A stretch of DNA of 48,242 nucleotides, taken from the NCBI GenBank assembly GCA_004554395.1, contig SFMP01000042.1:1-48242 (forward strand). The letters run 5' to 3'. Source of the DNA: Myxococcales bacterium (GTDB lineage Bacteria > Myxococcota_A > Bradymonadia > UBA4248). Positions 8,672 to 17,962 of the stretch are shown one piece after another (the stretch's first letter is position 1; each line of letters starts with the position of its first letter). The notes beneath the pieces were generated by a model. It was not told the origin of the DNA, made no database searches, and saw nothing but the letters and a program-made list of their open reading frames with translations. The translations under genes were made by a program, and so were the position numbers.

Positions 8672-8683
8672 CGGTTATGTGCC

Positions 8684-9502
8684 ATGGATACGACAATCAG
8701 TCGATACGTCATAGAGGCCGATCATTTTGCGGTCGGTTACGGAGAGCGCACGATTTTGCACGATATTACGACGAAAATCGAGCGCGGCAGTGTGACGTGT
8801 ATATGTGGCGGTTCGGGATGCGGAAAATCGACGTTTTTGCGTTCGACGATTGGACTCGTGCCACATAAGGGCGGTTCGGTGCGCGTTTTAGGCGAAGATG
8901 TCAATGCGCTCGACGAGGCAGAGAAGGCGCAGTTTTTGAGTCGCGTCGGATTTATGTATCAAAATGGCGGTCTCATCAATTCATTGACAGTGCTCGATAA
9001 CCTCAAGATACCGCTCATGGCGCATACGCAATTGCCCGACGACGTGATCGAAGAACTCGTGTATCACAAGTTGTCGCAAGTCCAGCTGACGCATGCGGTA
9101 CATTTGTTGCCTGGGGAGCTGAGTGGCGGCATGCTCAAGCGCGCCGGATTTGCGCGCGCGATGATATTGGAGCCCGAGCTCGTATTGAGCGATGAGCCAT
9201 CGGCGGGGCTCGATCCGGTGACGGCCGCCGACCTCGATGCGCTCATGGTCAGGCTCAAAGAAGAGCTTGGCATGACGCTCATCGTCGTCACGCACGACCT
9301 CGACAGCATTCGGCGCATTGCCGACCGCATCGTCATGCTCGACAAGGGATATGTCAAATTCGACGGTCCGCTTGCCGATGCATTGCAATCCCCGCTTCCG
9401 CTTGTTAAAAACTTTTTTGCAAGAGCTTCGCAAGAAGGTCATCCTGGTATGCAAAGCTTGTGGCAACGCAGTGGCGCAAATGGCGCAACTCGGAATCATT
9501 AG
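8684..9502 (+). CDS. mlaF: MlaF-type ABC transporter ATP-binding protein
   Basis: This cytoplasmic ATPase energises MlaE and has 272 residues. Walker A is GGSGCGKST at about 42-50, the ABC signature is LSGGMLKRA near 147, Walker B is LVLSDEPSAGLDP near 166-178, and the switch histidine is in VVTHDLDSI. The Q-loop lies in FMYQNGGLINSLTVLDN, which matches MlaF/Mkl proteins more closely than general importers. The start follows the mlaE stop by 12 bases and the stop precedes mlaD by 14, so they are almost certainly cotranscribed. Substrates of homologues are phospholipids or other lipids; the direction of transport here is not evident. Confidence 0.93.
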   Translation: MDTTISRYVIEADHFAVGYGERTILHDITTKIERGSVTCICGGSGCGKSTFLRSTIGLVPHKGGSVRVLGEDVNALDEAEKAQFLSRVGFMYQNGGLINSLTVLDNLKIPLMAHTQLPDDVIEELVYHKLSQVQLTHAVHLLPGELSGGMLKRAGFARAMILEPELVLSDEPSAGLDPVTAADLDALMVRLKEELGMTLIVVTHDLDSIRRIADRIVMLDKGYVKFDGPLADALQSPLPLVKNFFARASQEGHPGMQSLWQRSGANGATRNH

Positions 9503-9516
9503 GAATTGAATTCGAT

Positions 9517-10503
9517 ATGGCAGCGACAAGAGCACAAAAAATTCGGCTTTCTGCATTTCTCATCGTCGTGACGGCAATCATCGCCAGTACGCTATTCTAT
9601 CTCGTCGGCGCCCATTTGATGGAAATCCGAGACGAATATAAAATCGAATTACAAGGCGGTTCGGGCGGATTAGAAGTCGGTAGCCAGGTGCGATTTAACG
9701 ATATCGTCGCAGGGCGTGTTGAAAGCGTTCGGCTCGATAAAGACGACCCCAATCTCGTCATTATATGGGTGAGTATGGAACACGGCACGCCCATTACAGT
9801 CGATACGATAGCGGTGCCGGAGATGGCCAATATTACAGGGTCAAAGATGTTATCGATGCGCGGAGGAACGAAGGAATCGGCGCGGTTGAAACCGGGGGAT
9901 ACGATTAAATCGGCGGCTTCGGATTTTAGTTTATTGACGACAAAAGTCGTCAATATTTCAAATCGCCTCGAAGAAGTATTGGCAAATTTAGCAGAGCTGA
10001 CGAAAACCGATAATTTGGAAAAGGTCGACCACGTCATCGAACAAGTCGACGGTATTACAAAGAACATCGATCGCTTGCTCGCGACAAATGAAGAAAATAT
10101 CAATCTCATGGTGCAAGACGCTCGCAGTGCGATACAGCGCATCGACGGCATCCTCGTTCGAGCTGACAATATGATTGCAACAGCCGATACGGCGGTGCAG
10201 CGCATAGCGAGCCAGCAGAATGTAAAACAATTTTCGACGATATTGTCATCGGTCAATCAAATGGCACAAAACGTGACATCGCGCACGAGCGACGAAGAGC
10301 TCGGTCAGACGATACAATCGGTCAATCGCCTCGTTGCCGATTCCAATGTCACGGTATTGCGTCTTCGCACCGATTTGCAACGCATCATGCATGAGCTCGA
10401 GACGAGCGTTGAAAATATCAATGAATTTACACAAATCCTCATCGAAAATCCTTCGGTCCTCATCAGTGGCCGTTCTGAAAAAGAGAGACAATTACCGAGA
10501 TGA
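9517..10503 (+). CDS. mlaD: MCE-domain substrate-binding protein (MlaD-like)
   Basis: The protein has 328 residues. One transmembrane anchor (residues ~8-33) is followed by a single MCE domain at ~40-130 (LEVGSQVRFNDIVAGRVESV, with ITGSKMLSMRGG near its end). A long helical region (~140-320), rich in heptad-like patterns, follows. MCE proteins form hexameric rings that hold lipids on the periplasmic side of MlaFE. The extended C-terminal helices, longer than those of E. coli MlaD, could make a needle-like tunnel as in PqiB or LprG-type systems. ATG at 9517 with AGGAA upstream is preferred over 9460, which would overlap mlaF by 43 bases. Its stop overlaps the next start (ATGA). Confidence 0.88.
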   Translation: MAATRAQKIRLSAFLIVVTAIIASTLFYLVGAHLMEIRDEYKIELQGGSGGLEVGSQVRFNDIVAGRVESVRLDKDDPNLVIIWVSMEHGTPITVDTIAVPEMANITGSKMLSMRGGTKESARLKPGDTIKSAASDFSLLTTKVVNISNRLEEVLANLAELTKTDNLEKVDHVIEQVDGITKNIDRLLATNEENINLMVQDARSAIQRIDGILVRADNMIATADTAVQRIASQQNVKQFSTILSSVNQMAQNVTSRTSDEELGQTIQSVNRLVADSNVTVLRLRTDLQRIMHELETSVENINEFTQILIENPSVLISGRSEKERQLPR

Positions 10504-11279
10504 AAACTGTCAGCATCTGCAATATGTTTAGAAAGGTCGCCATTGGTCTAGGGCTCGTCGCCGCTTGTACGACGCTTCCGGCGTGTTTTGGGAACAAAGC
10601 GCCCGAGCGTTCGTATTTTAGCATCGATTATGCCTTGTCGTCGCAGCCGCATTTTGCCAAGCCCAAATACAATTCTACGCTCGTCATACAAAGTATTACA
10701 TCGACACTGGCCTACGATCGTCAAGAAATCGTCTACCGCACAAATCCATACGAATTTCAATATTATTGGTATCGGCTATGGGCGTCGAAACCTCGCAAAA
10801 TGTTGAATGAAATCATCCTTGGGCATTTGCAATATACAAATCTATTCCAATCGGTTTCGACGACGATCGAAGATCGCCTGCCCGATTATTTGCTCGATGT
10901 TTATATTGTATCGATCGAGGAGCTCGACGTTTCGGACAAGGAATGGTATGCGCACATGTCGTTGCGCTTTACGCTCACGCGTAGCAGCAGTTCGCAACCG
11001 ATTTGGACGTATACATTTGATGCAAAGAGGCCCGTAGCGAGTAATCAGCCGGTTTATGTCGTCAAGGCGATGAGCGAAATGTTGAGTACAGAGTTGGTCA
11101 AGACGTTTGAAGCGCTCGATCAAAAGCTCGCGGAAATCGAAAAGAGTGCGCCGCAGAACCCGAATATCGTCAATGCCTCGGACGACGCGGCGGCGGGAAA
11201 TCAGAATAATACAAACGAAATGACGTTTGACGACGATCGACCGAGTGCATATCTCACGAATAAGCGTTCGGCAGATTAG
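10500..11279 (+). CDS. ABC-type transport auxiliary lipoprotein (PqiC/PF03886-like)
   Basis: The 259-residue lipoprotein has a signal peptide ending at LPACFG (lipobox cysteine near residue 29). A PqiC-type domain follows, with a YFSIDY motif matching the family's YYxLD start and the middle LVIQSITSTLAYDRQEIVYR...YWYRLWASKPRKMLNEIILGHL. PqiC-family lipoproteins accompany MCE transporters and sit at the outer membrane, probably docking the MCE tunnel. The C-terminal ~50 residues are acidic and Asn-rich. The start codon overlaps the mlaD stop, so translational coupling is likely. Confidence 0.8.
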   Translation: MKTVSICNMFRKVAIGLGLVAACTTLPACFGNKAPERSYFSIDYALSSQPHFAKPKYNSTLVIQSITSTLAYDRQEIVYRTNPYEFQYYWYRLWASKPRKMLNEIILGHLQYTNLFQSVSTTIEDRLPDYLLDVYIVSIEELDVSDKEWYAHMSLRFTLTRSSSSQPIWTYTFDAKRPVASNQPVYVVKAMSEMLSTELVKTFEALDQKLAEIEKSAPQNPNIVNASDDAAAGNQNNTNEMTFDDDRPSAYLTNKRSAD

Positions 11280-11299
11280 GTTTGTATGATTAGGGATAT

Positions 11300-13267
11300 A
11301 TGATGAAGCGATTTGCCTTTTCGAGATCTGCACGCCTAACGATCACAGCTTTTTGCATGGTGGCATGGGCGAGTTTTGGTGCGTGGGCATTGAAGCCAGG
11401 AGATGCGCAAGCGCAGTCGGCCAATGAAACGCGCGGAATGCCGACGGCGGACGAAGAAATGCCAGGGTCTTGGGGCAATATTCGCGTCGTCGACGATCCA
11501 TCGCCTGAGTCGTCGAAAGATATCGATGGGACGGCGCAATGGAATGAAATTGCGTTATCGAAAGATGACGACGATGCGCCGGATGCAGATGTTTCGCAAA
11601 TGCAAACTAAAAATCGAAAAGAAGTCGACGAGGAATTGCGCAAAGCTCGCGATTGGAATGACATTCCGACGTCGACGCCGCGCGCGGCAGCGGTAGCGCC
11701 TGCACCATCGAAGGGATTGGAATTTTCGACGCCTGGGACGACGCAAACTGACGAACAATACAATGCGCAGGGCGACCCGCATAAACAAAGCCGTACATGG
11801 CTCTCGCGGTCGCCATCGCAACAAATCAGTCACGATGCGCGATTGCGCCCACTCTCGGGGGGCGGTATATTTGTCCCGACGATGACGGGGGGGCACAGCG
11901 AACCGAAATATCAAATCTACGATGCCAATGGCAAGAACGTCGACGAGGCACGGACGGGGACGACGACTTATGTGCCGGCGGGAAAGTATACCGTCCACGT
12001 TGGGACGCCCGTGAGCCACGACAATCTCGAGTTTCAAGTCAACGTCGTCGAAGGCGATATTACGGTCATTCCCGTCGAATGGTCGGGGCTCATCGTCAAA
12101 GTCGTCAACGACCGCGGCACGACAGTTCGCGGCAATTATGAAATCGTGAGTTTGCCCGATCGCAGTTATATCGGTCTGGGCACGGGTGCTTTGCTCAACG
12201 AAGGCGAAATGCTCAGTACGTGGCTGTTATGGCCAGGGAAATACATGATCATATCGGCGGGCGAAGGGTATCAGGCGCGCAAAAACTTTATCACCGTTTC
12301 ACTCGATCCTGGCGAATTATCGCGTTTGACACTCGTCGTCGACGAAGAAACGGGCGATATATTGGGCGGTGGTGAAATCGATACCGTCGACGATGAATTG
12401 CTCGAACGTTGGTGGTGGGCAAGTATCCTCATCGGTGGATCGATTCGATTTAACCATACAAAAGACGTCATCGGCAAAGCGCCTGGGCAGTTGCTCGACG
12501 TGAGCGGGTTCCTCGAATCGTATTTTTCGATGGCACTCAAACACCATTATTTATATATGCGACTCAATGCCGAAATCGGCGGAACGATACGATTTGAAGA
12601 GAATCGCCCATTTATTACAAGTGTCGACGATCTCAACTTTGAATTGCTCTATTCGTACCGCTTTATCGATTGGTTTGGTCCATACGTACGATTTGCATTT
12701 GAATCGAATATGGCCCCCGCCTATCTCGAAAAGAGCTCGCCGTATACGGTCGATGTACTCGACAAAAATGGCGATGTCGAGAAGACGAAGGAGCAGATGC
12801 TCGATGTCAAATTGTCGCCGCCGTTTTCGCCGATATCGCTCAATACCGGGGCCGGCGGTCGCTTCGATGTCACGGCAGGTTCGTGGCTGAAGTTTAGTTC
12901 GCGCATCGGTATAGCTTATCGCCGCGTCATCGCTCGCGATTTATTCGTCGTCAAATGGACCGATGCGACGTCGTCGATATTGACGCTTGCGCCAGTCGAT
13001 GGAAGCTCGCAGTTCGGTGCCGAGGCTGCGATTACGCTCGATCTGACGCCTTTGCGATGGTTCACACTCAAGACCGATTTGTCGATTATCGAGCCATTTG
13101 AAGATTATAAGAATCCCGTCATCGATCTCGATGTCGATGCCGCCATTCGCCTCTCCTCTATCGCAAGCCTCTCTTATACGCTCCGAGTCAATTACGACGT
13201 CTCGCTCATCGATAAAGTACAAATCGATCAATATGTACAATTGAGATTTTCGTATAAGATATATTAA
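11300..13267 (+). CDS. Probable outer-membrane beta-barrel protein downstream of the MCE operon
   Basis: The 655-residue exported protein has a signal peptide (residues ~1-40, cleavage plausible after GDAQA). An acidic low-complexity stretch (~40-165) follows. Residues ~190-345 are beta-rich and resemble PEGA or carboxypeptidase-regulatory-like folds (YVPAGKYTVHVGTPV, WPGKYMIISAGEGYQ). The last ~300 residues alternate hydrophobic and polar positions with many aromatics and end in RFSYKIY; a terminal aromatic is the usual signal for Bam-dependent barrels. No specific family is recognised. It starts 21 bases after the PqiC-like gene, so it may be the last gene of the lipid-transport operon. ATG at 11303 is an equally possible start. 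Confidence 0.6.
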   Translation: MMKRFAFSRSARLTITAFCMVAWASFGAWALKPGDAQAQSANETRGMPTADEEMPGSWGNIRVVDDPSPESSKDIDGTAQWNEIALSKDDDDAPDADVSQMQTKNRKEVDEELRKARDWNDIPTSTPRAAAVAPAPSKGLEFSTPGTTQTDEQYNAQGDPHKQSRTWLSRSPSQQISHDARLRPLSGGGIFVPTMTGGHSEPKYQIYDANGKNVDEARTGTTTYVPAGKYTVHVGTPVSHDNLEFQVNVVEGDITVIPVEWSGLIVKVVNDRGTTVRGNYEIVSLPDRSYIGLGTGALLNEGEMLSTWLLWPGKYMIISAGEGYQARKNFITVSLDPGELSRLTLVVDEETGDILGGGEIDTVDDELLERWWWASILIGGSIRFNHTKDVIGKAPGQLLDVSGFLESYFSMALKHHYLYMRLNAEIGGTIRFEENRPFITSVDDLNFELLYSYRFIDWFGPYVRFAFESNMAPAYLEKSSPYTVDVLDKNGDVEKTKEQMLDVKLSPPFSPISLNTGAGGRFDVTAGSWLKFSSRIGIAYRRVIARDLFVVKWTDATSSILTLAPVDGSSQFGAEAAITLDLTPLRWFTLKTDLSIIEPFEDYKNPVIDLDVDAAIRLSSIASLSYTLRVNYDVSLIDKVQIDQYVQLRFSYKIY

Positions 13268-13272
13268 TATCA

Positions 13273-13298
13273 CATTATATGTCATTATACATATAATG
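13273..13298. promoter_or_regulatory. AT-rich inverted repeat (operator or terminator)
   Basis: CATTATATGT and ACATATAATG are perfect 10-bp inverted arms around 6 bases, starting six bases after the barrel gene's stop. TTTGTATTTT follows, so it could terminate the upstream operon. The right arm also contains a TATAAT, so it could instead be an operator/promoter for the phosphoesterase gene; TATACT at 13315-13320 is another possible -10. Confidence 0.45.
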
Positions 13299-13405
13299 CA
13301 TTTGTATTTTGGAATATACTGCGTTAGATGTTCATCGAATATATGTCGCAAATATGACATATCGACGCAGAGAACGGATACAGTCATTCACAGCCAGGTT
13401 CGCTT

Positions 13406-16261
13406 ATGCATGACAACCATTCGAGAATTCATCATCCCATCGATAAATCTCTTTTTGCGGCATTCGTCGCCGCGACGCTGTGCGCCTCGTGTAGTAGCGA
13501 TGGGCAACGCGCGGCTTGTATACATACGTGCGAGTTTGGCGAAACGGTATGTTCGGGCGACGGCTACGCGATATGCGAAACCGATTCCGACGGATGCCGA
13601 TTGTGGAGCTCACCGCACACTTGCCCAATAGGTACGATATGTCGCGAAGACCGTTGCCAAGCTATCGAACCCGATCCGATCGATCCACCACCCACACCCG
13701 ATGATTTCGTTTGCATACCCAATGCCAAACGATGCAATGCCGATAAGACAGCTGTCGAAACGTGTGTAGCCGATGGGCAAAATGTACATTGGAATCCTGC
13801 TCCGTGCGGAAAGGGATGGCAATGCGTCGATGAGACGACGCCAGCAAAGGCATTGGTGCACTGCGAAGAAATTCCAAATCTACGCCCCGAGATTTGCAAT
13901 CCTCAGTGCATAATGCCAAGCGCAAAATGCGACGATAAATCGATCGTCAAATGCACGCTCGACGAAAATGCATGCCCCGTTTGGAGCTCGCCCGAGCCCT
14001 GCCCAGATAGGCAAGAATGCCGCGATAATGCCTGCCGATCTATCGAAACCGACGTTACACCTTGGTCGATCGTCGTGCTCCCCGATACCCAGAATTATAC
14101 GCGTCATGAAGCATTTACAACCGACACGATTTATCATCGACAAATGAAGTGGATCGTCGAAAAGCGAGGAACCGATATCATTCCCAATCTCAAGATGGTC
14201 GTACACATGGGCGATATCACCGATGAGAATAGCGATGTTCAATGGTCTATCGCCAAAGATGCCCACGAAATATTGCGAAAAGAAGGTATACCTTTCACAC
14301 TCGTCACGGGGAATCACGATTACAAAATCGGCAAGAATGGCGCTCGTGAATATACGAAGTTCCCGATATATTTCCCAATCGATGACTTAAAGTCTATAAA
14401 AGGATTTGGAGATTTATATCGAGATACGAACAATTATTATACGTTTACGGCAGCAAATCGCGACTATCTCGTACTCAACCTCGAATTCTATCCACGCCAA
14501 GACGTTTTGTGCTGGGCCAACGACGTACTTCGACGCCCCGAAAACCAAAACAAAAAAGTCATTATCACGACACATTCCAATATCAATTCAGAGGCGAATT
14601 ATACAGCACATGCCAAGCTCCAAGACGTTCCCAATGGCGCAGCAGGGGCGGAAATATGGCACAATCTCACAGCACGCCATAGCAATATAGCCATGGTCTT
14701 GAGCGGCCATATTGGCGGATCTGCTCGGCGAACCGACAAGGGAAATGCACAAAATTCCGTCGCTCAAATACTCACAAATTATCAATACGAATTGCCATGC
14801 TCCGAATCGACAAACGACGCCTGCAACGCCCATTGTCGCCACATGCCCAATTCGGGCAACGGTTGGCTTCGCGTATTGACATTTTATCCAGCCGAAAACA
14901 AAGTCAAAGCTCGCACTTATTCCGTTCTCAGCGGCAATGCAACGACGTTTTCAGAACAAGGCGTCGACGCATTCTATTGCTCCGAACGCTACACAGCCGA
15001 TAAATCACACCATTGGTATAGCTCTGATCCTGCAAACGATGCGCACCAATTCGAAATGGCATTCGATTTTACACCACATGCCTACCAATACGACGATGAA
15101 GGATACCTTGGTTTCGTACGGCGAGATATCAGTGAAACAGCTCCGGGAAACGTTGTACAATCGCAAATCGCAGCAAACGATTCGGGTACGACGGTCACCG
15201 TTTGGGAAAGTTTCCACGTTGAGCCAAATGTCAATTCTTCATCGATATATGCGCGCATCTTATCGCCTGGTGGCTGTGAACGACGATCTATGCCCCAACA
15301 ATATATCGATGTCGCCCAACAAACATTGGGCGATCCCGATGTCGTCGTCGATGATGATGGAAACTTCGTCGTCGCTTGGGTCGAATACGATCAGAATCAT
15401 AAATCTCAGATCCGTTTGCGCGGTTTCGATGCCAATGGCAATGAGCGATTCGCCAGCCTATATGCCGATCGCGATGTATCGTCCGATCAATCCGAACCCA
15501 ATCTAGCCATCGCCAACGATGGGTCTTTTGCGATTACATGGCTCGAACAGTCGCCAAATGCGACGACAAAAAGCCTCGAAGTTCGGAGCTTCGCATCCAA
15601 TGGCTCACCGCTCACACCGGCAATCGAGATCGAAACGCAGTCAACAAATGGCACGCTTTCATCGCCCGATATTGCCATCGATAAATTTCACGACATCGCC
15701 CTGAGCTGGAAAGAAACGCAGAATTCATCACAACGCCTGCGATACACTATCGTCGATCAGACGATTGAAAAAACTATCGTCGCCCCACAAACACTAGCCG
15801 AGGGCGGCCAACTCTCGCCCGCCTCGATTTCTTGCTCTCCCGAAGGCTCTCTCTTTATGGCGACTTGGTCAACGAAGACTTCGAGCGATTCTTCCGATAT
15901 CTTCGCGCGAACTTTCAATGCAACGCGATCCATCAGCGCCCCCTTTGCCGTCTCGAGCGTCAATACGAAAAATGAATATCCACATATATGTATGACGAGT
16001 CATGACAGTGGCGTATTCACTTGGTACGACGCCAAAACTCAAGATATCATGATGCGACGTTATAAATCGGGCGCCATGACCAAATACGACGAATCGCGCA
16101 TCAATCAACCGAGCAATACCCAACGAAATGGATACAAGGGCACGTCGTTCCCCACCGATATTGCTTGCACACCGACGGGAAACCACGCATTCATCACTTG
16201 GCTCGACGACAACGATAACGACGATATATCGCATGCCTACGGATACGGATTCGCCATATAG
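13406..16261 (+). CDS. Secreted calcineurin-like metallophosphoesterase, probable lipoprotein
   Basis: The 951-residue protein begins with a hydrophobic export signal ending near ATLCASCSS, a non-canonical lipobox. Two related Cys-rich segments (~30-80 and ~165-215) share CxxG-x-CREDRC/CRDNAC endings and flank a third Cys-rich stretch. A calcineurin-like phosphoesterase domain covers ~220-500, with motifs VLPDTQNY, HMGDITDENSD, VTGNHDY, TTHSNIN and LSGHIGG that supply metal ligands. The C-terminal ~350 residues contain repeats of ~50 residues (DPDVVVDDDGNFVVAWVE and similar), suggesting a beta-propeller. Its substrate is unknown; homologous secreted enzymes act on phosphoesters or nucleotides. 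It stands alone behind the inverted repeat at 13273. Confidence 0.85.
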   Translation: MHDNHSRIHHPIDKSLFAAFVAATLCASCSSDGQRAACIHTCEFGETVCSGDGYAICETDSDGCRLWSSPHTCPIGTICREDRCQAIEPDPIDPPPTPDDFVCIPNAKRCNADKTAVETCVADGQNVHWNPAPCGKGWQCVDETTPAKALVHCEEIPNLRPEICNPQCIMPSAKCDDKSIVKCTLDENACPVWSSPEPCPDRQECRDNACRSIETDVTPWSIVVLPDTQNYTRHEAFTTDTIYHRQMKWIVEKRGTDIIPNLKMVVHMGDITDENSDVQWSIAKDAHEILRKEGIPFTLVTGNHDYKIGKNGAREYTKFPIYFPIDDLKSIKGFGDLYRDTNNYYTFTAANRDYLVLNLEFYPRQDVLCWANDVLRRPENQNKKVIITTHSNINSEANYTAHAKLQDVPNGAAGAEIWHNLTARHSNIAMVLSGHIGGSARRTDKGNAQNSVAQILTNYQYELPCSESTNDACNAHCRHMPNSGNGWLRVLTFYPAENKVKARTYSVLSGNATTFSEQGVDAFYCSERYTADKSHHWYSSDPANDAHQFEMAFDFTPHAYQYDDEGYLGFVRRDISETAPGNVVQSQIAANDSGTTVTVWESFHVEPNVNSSSIYARILSPGGCERRSMPQQYIDVAQQTLGDPDVVVDDDGNFVVAWVEYDQNHKSQIRLRGFDANGNERFASLYADRDVSSDQSEPNLAIANDGSFAITWLEQSPNATTKSLEVRSFASNGSPLTPAIEIETQSTNGTLSSPDIAIDKFHDIALSWKETQNSSQRLRYTIVDQTIEKTIVAPQTLAEGGQLSPASISCSPEGSLFMATWSTKTSSDSSDIFARTFNATRSISAPFAVSSVNTKNEYPHICMTSHDSGVFTWYDAKTQDIMMRRYKSGAMTKYDESRINQPSNTQRNGYKGTSFPTDIACTPTGNHAFITWLDDNDNDDISHAYGYGFAI

Positions 16262-16452
16262 ATGTTTTTACTTAATATTACTCTTTTTTACTTCTGTGTT
16301 CTTTGCGCTTCGCGCGTTTTCGCTGAGTACTGCGCTTTTTTCGATAGTTTGATGCAGATACTAGGAAGCTAGCCCGAAGGCAAGGGGGCGTACTCACGCA
16401 CGTTCCCGACGCCTGAGTGGCGACGCTGACGACGTAGATGCGCAAAATATCG

Positions 16453-16482
16453 AAAAAAGATTGTGGGGGACCAGTCCCCCAC
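16453..16482 (-). terminator. Terminator for the minus-strand lipoprotein operon
   Basis: GTGGGGGAC and GTCCCCCAC form a perfect 9-bp stem around CA (16463-16482). Read on the minus strand it is followed within four bases by six T (16453-16458). It lies in the gap between convergent genes. Confidence 0.75.
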
Positions 16483-16490
16483 CCCCCCAC

Positions 16491-16528
16491 GCCGCTACGC
16501 GGCTTTTTTTGCGCTACGCGCGTTTTTT
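16491..16528 (+). terminator. Double hairpin terminator, plus strand
   Basis: GCCGC-TAC-GCGGC followed by seven T (16491-16510) is immediately followed by GCGC-TAC-GCGC-G and six T (16511-16528). It lies ~230 bases after the phosphoesterase stop. A similar weaker GCGC-TTC-GCGCG-TTTT lies near 16306-16321. No gene was seen in 16262-16538. Confidence 0.7.
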
Positions 16529-16538
16529 GCGCTTCCAC

Positions 16539-17951
16539 CTACCGTCTCTGCATATCATACGCCCGATATGCCTCACTCTTTTGTTTATCGCGCGCCACAA
16601 ACGGCATCTTTCCTTCTCCATATAACCGACTCAACGCTTCCGCTGCCGTTCCCTCGATTACATCACTATAATCTAGCCCACGCTCGATGAGATTCTCATA
16701 ACATTTCACAAGAACTCGCCCCATCTCACTATACTTCCCCTTCAACGACTCATCGTCAGTCTCAACATCAACCCCCTCGTTGTCGGCGATCTCATCGAAA
16801 AAGTTTTCAATATCTAAACACCCCAATATATCAGGACGCTTTGCCATTTGATGCACCCGATATAGATAGTAATCCATCGCCGAAACCCGCGATTTTTCCT
16901 TCTCATATTCCATTACATCGCTCACATCGGTATCGGTTCGACGCGCTATATCGAGTATATTTTCGATAGCAGAAGGCCATCCGCCATGCTTTTCAATCAT
17001 AGCATCGAATGAAGCATGCGCCACTTTCTTCAATTTTCCCCTCAATCCATACGCCTCTTCGTCGATCTCTTTGTCGATATACTTTCTGTAATTCACAAGA
17101 CGATTCGCCACATCGTGCGCCGCTTGCCCATATTCATCATTTTCGACGAGTTGATCTAGAGCTTGCCACCCCAATTTCCAAGACTCCACATCGTTTGAAT
17201 CCCCATCGGGGGCATCGGCTTGAACGAGCTTTTCATTTGCCCACATGTATTTGGCCTCGAGATTGCCCTCACCCGCGGCACGCTCAAATAACGCCATGCG
17301 ACGCTTTGCTATATCTTCAGAATAAGGCGCAAATTCCATGATTCTCGCAAATGTATAATCATCTTCGGCCGTCTTTTGCGCTTTCGCATTGTATATATTT
17401 TCCAATTTTTCAAACGCCTGTTCATGCACATCTAAACGCCTGTCGTGCATAAAAGCTTCGATAGTTTTCACGTCGCCCGAAGCAATTGCCTTCTCGGCCC
17501 ACGGGCGAACATCGTCGGCGGCTTTTTCAAAGTCATCTTGAGCCAATTCATAGCTGTCGATCGCTCGCAAATAATATATATATGCATTTTCAAACGAAGT
17601 CCGCTTGCGCAACTGCGTTTCATAAAACGATTTCACAGCCGGATTATGCGCTTTATACGACAATTTATACTTGTCATATTCGACGATAAACGACTCGACA
17701 GCACCTTGTGCCGACGATTCATCTTTTTCAACTGCTTGTCGCGCCTTATCGTATGCACTACCAAGCGCACGTTCTGCCAAAGACGACTTTATCATTTGCG
17801 CATTATCTCCCTTATCATCGGAATTTCCATCGGCGTTCGCTACGACTTCACTCGGCGCATTCGAACTTTCGGTCTCACTCTGAACGTTCTTCTTACACCC
17901 GGCAACGATTACCAATGCGACAATCGCTCCAACCATCCATTTCTTCGTCAT
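16539..17951 (-). CDS. Lipoprotein of unknown function, helical (TPR/Sel1-like)
   Basis: The 470-residue lipoprotein has a short signal ending IVAGCKK. A charged linker follows, and then an almost wholly alpha-helical body rich in Ala, Glu, Lys and Tyr. Short stretches such as LFERAAGEGNLEAKYMWANEKLVQ look like Sel1/TPR repeats. No enzyme motif was found. ATG at 17951 has AAGGA upstream and gives a clean signal peptide; the longer frame to 17981 overlaps the upstream gene. It starts 11 bases after that gene's stop, so the two are cotranscribed. A structural or binding role at the membrane is a guess. Confidence 0.72.
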   Translation of the reverse strand: MTKKWMVGAIVALVIVAGCKKNVQSETESSNAPSEVVANADGNSDDKGDNAQMIKSSLAERALGSAYDKARQAVEKDESSAQGAVESFIVEYDKYKLSYKAHNPAVKSFYETQLRKRTSFENAYIYYLRAIDSYELAQDDFEKAADDVRPWAEKAIASGDVKTIEAFMHDRRLDVHEQAFEKLENIYNAKAQKTAEDDYTFARIMEFAPYSEDIAKRRMALFERAAGEGNLEAKYMWANEKLVQADAPDGDSNDVESWKLGWQALDQLVENDEYGQAAHDVANRLVNYRKYIDKEIDEEAYGLRGKLKKVAHASFDAMIEKHGGWPSAIENILDIARRTDTDVSDVMEYEKEKSRVSAMDYYLYRVHQMAKRPDILGCLDIENFFDEIADNEGVDVETDDESLKGKYSEMGRVLVKCYENLIERGLDYSDVIEGTAAEALSRLYGEGKMPFVARDKQKSEAYRAYDMQRR

Positions 17952-17962
17952 CTGATGATCCT

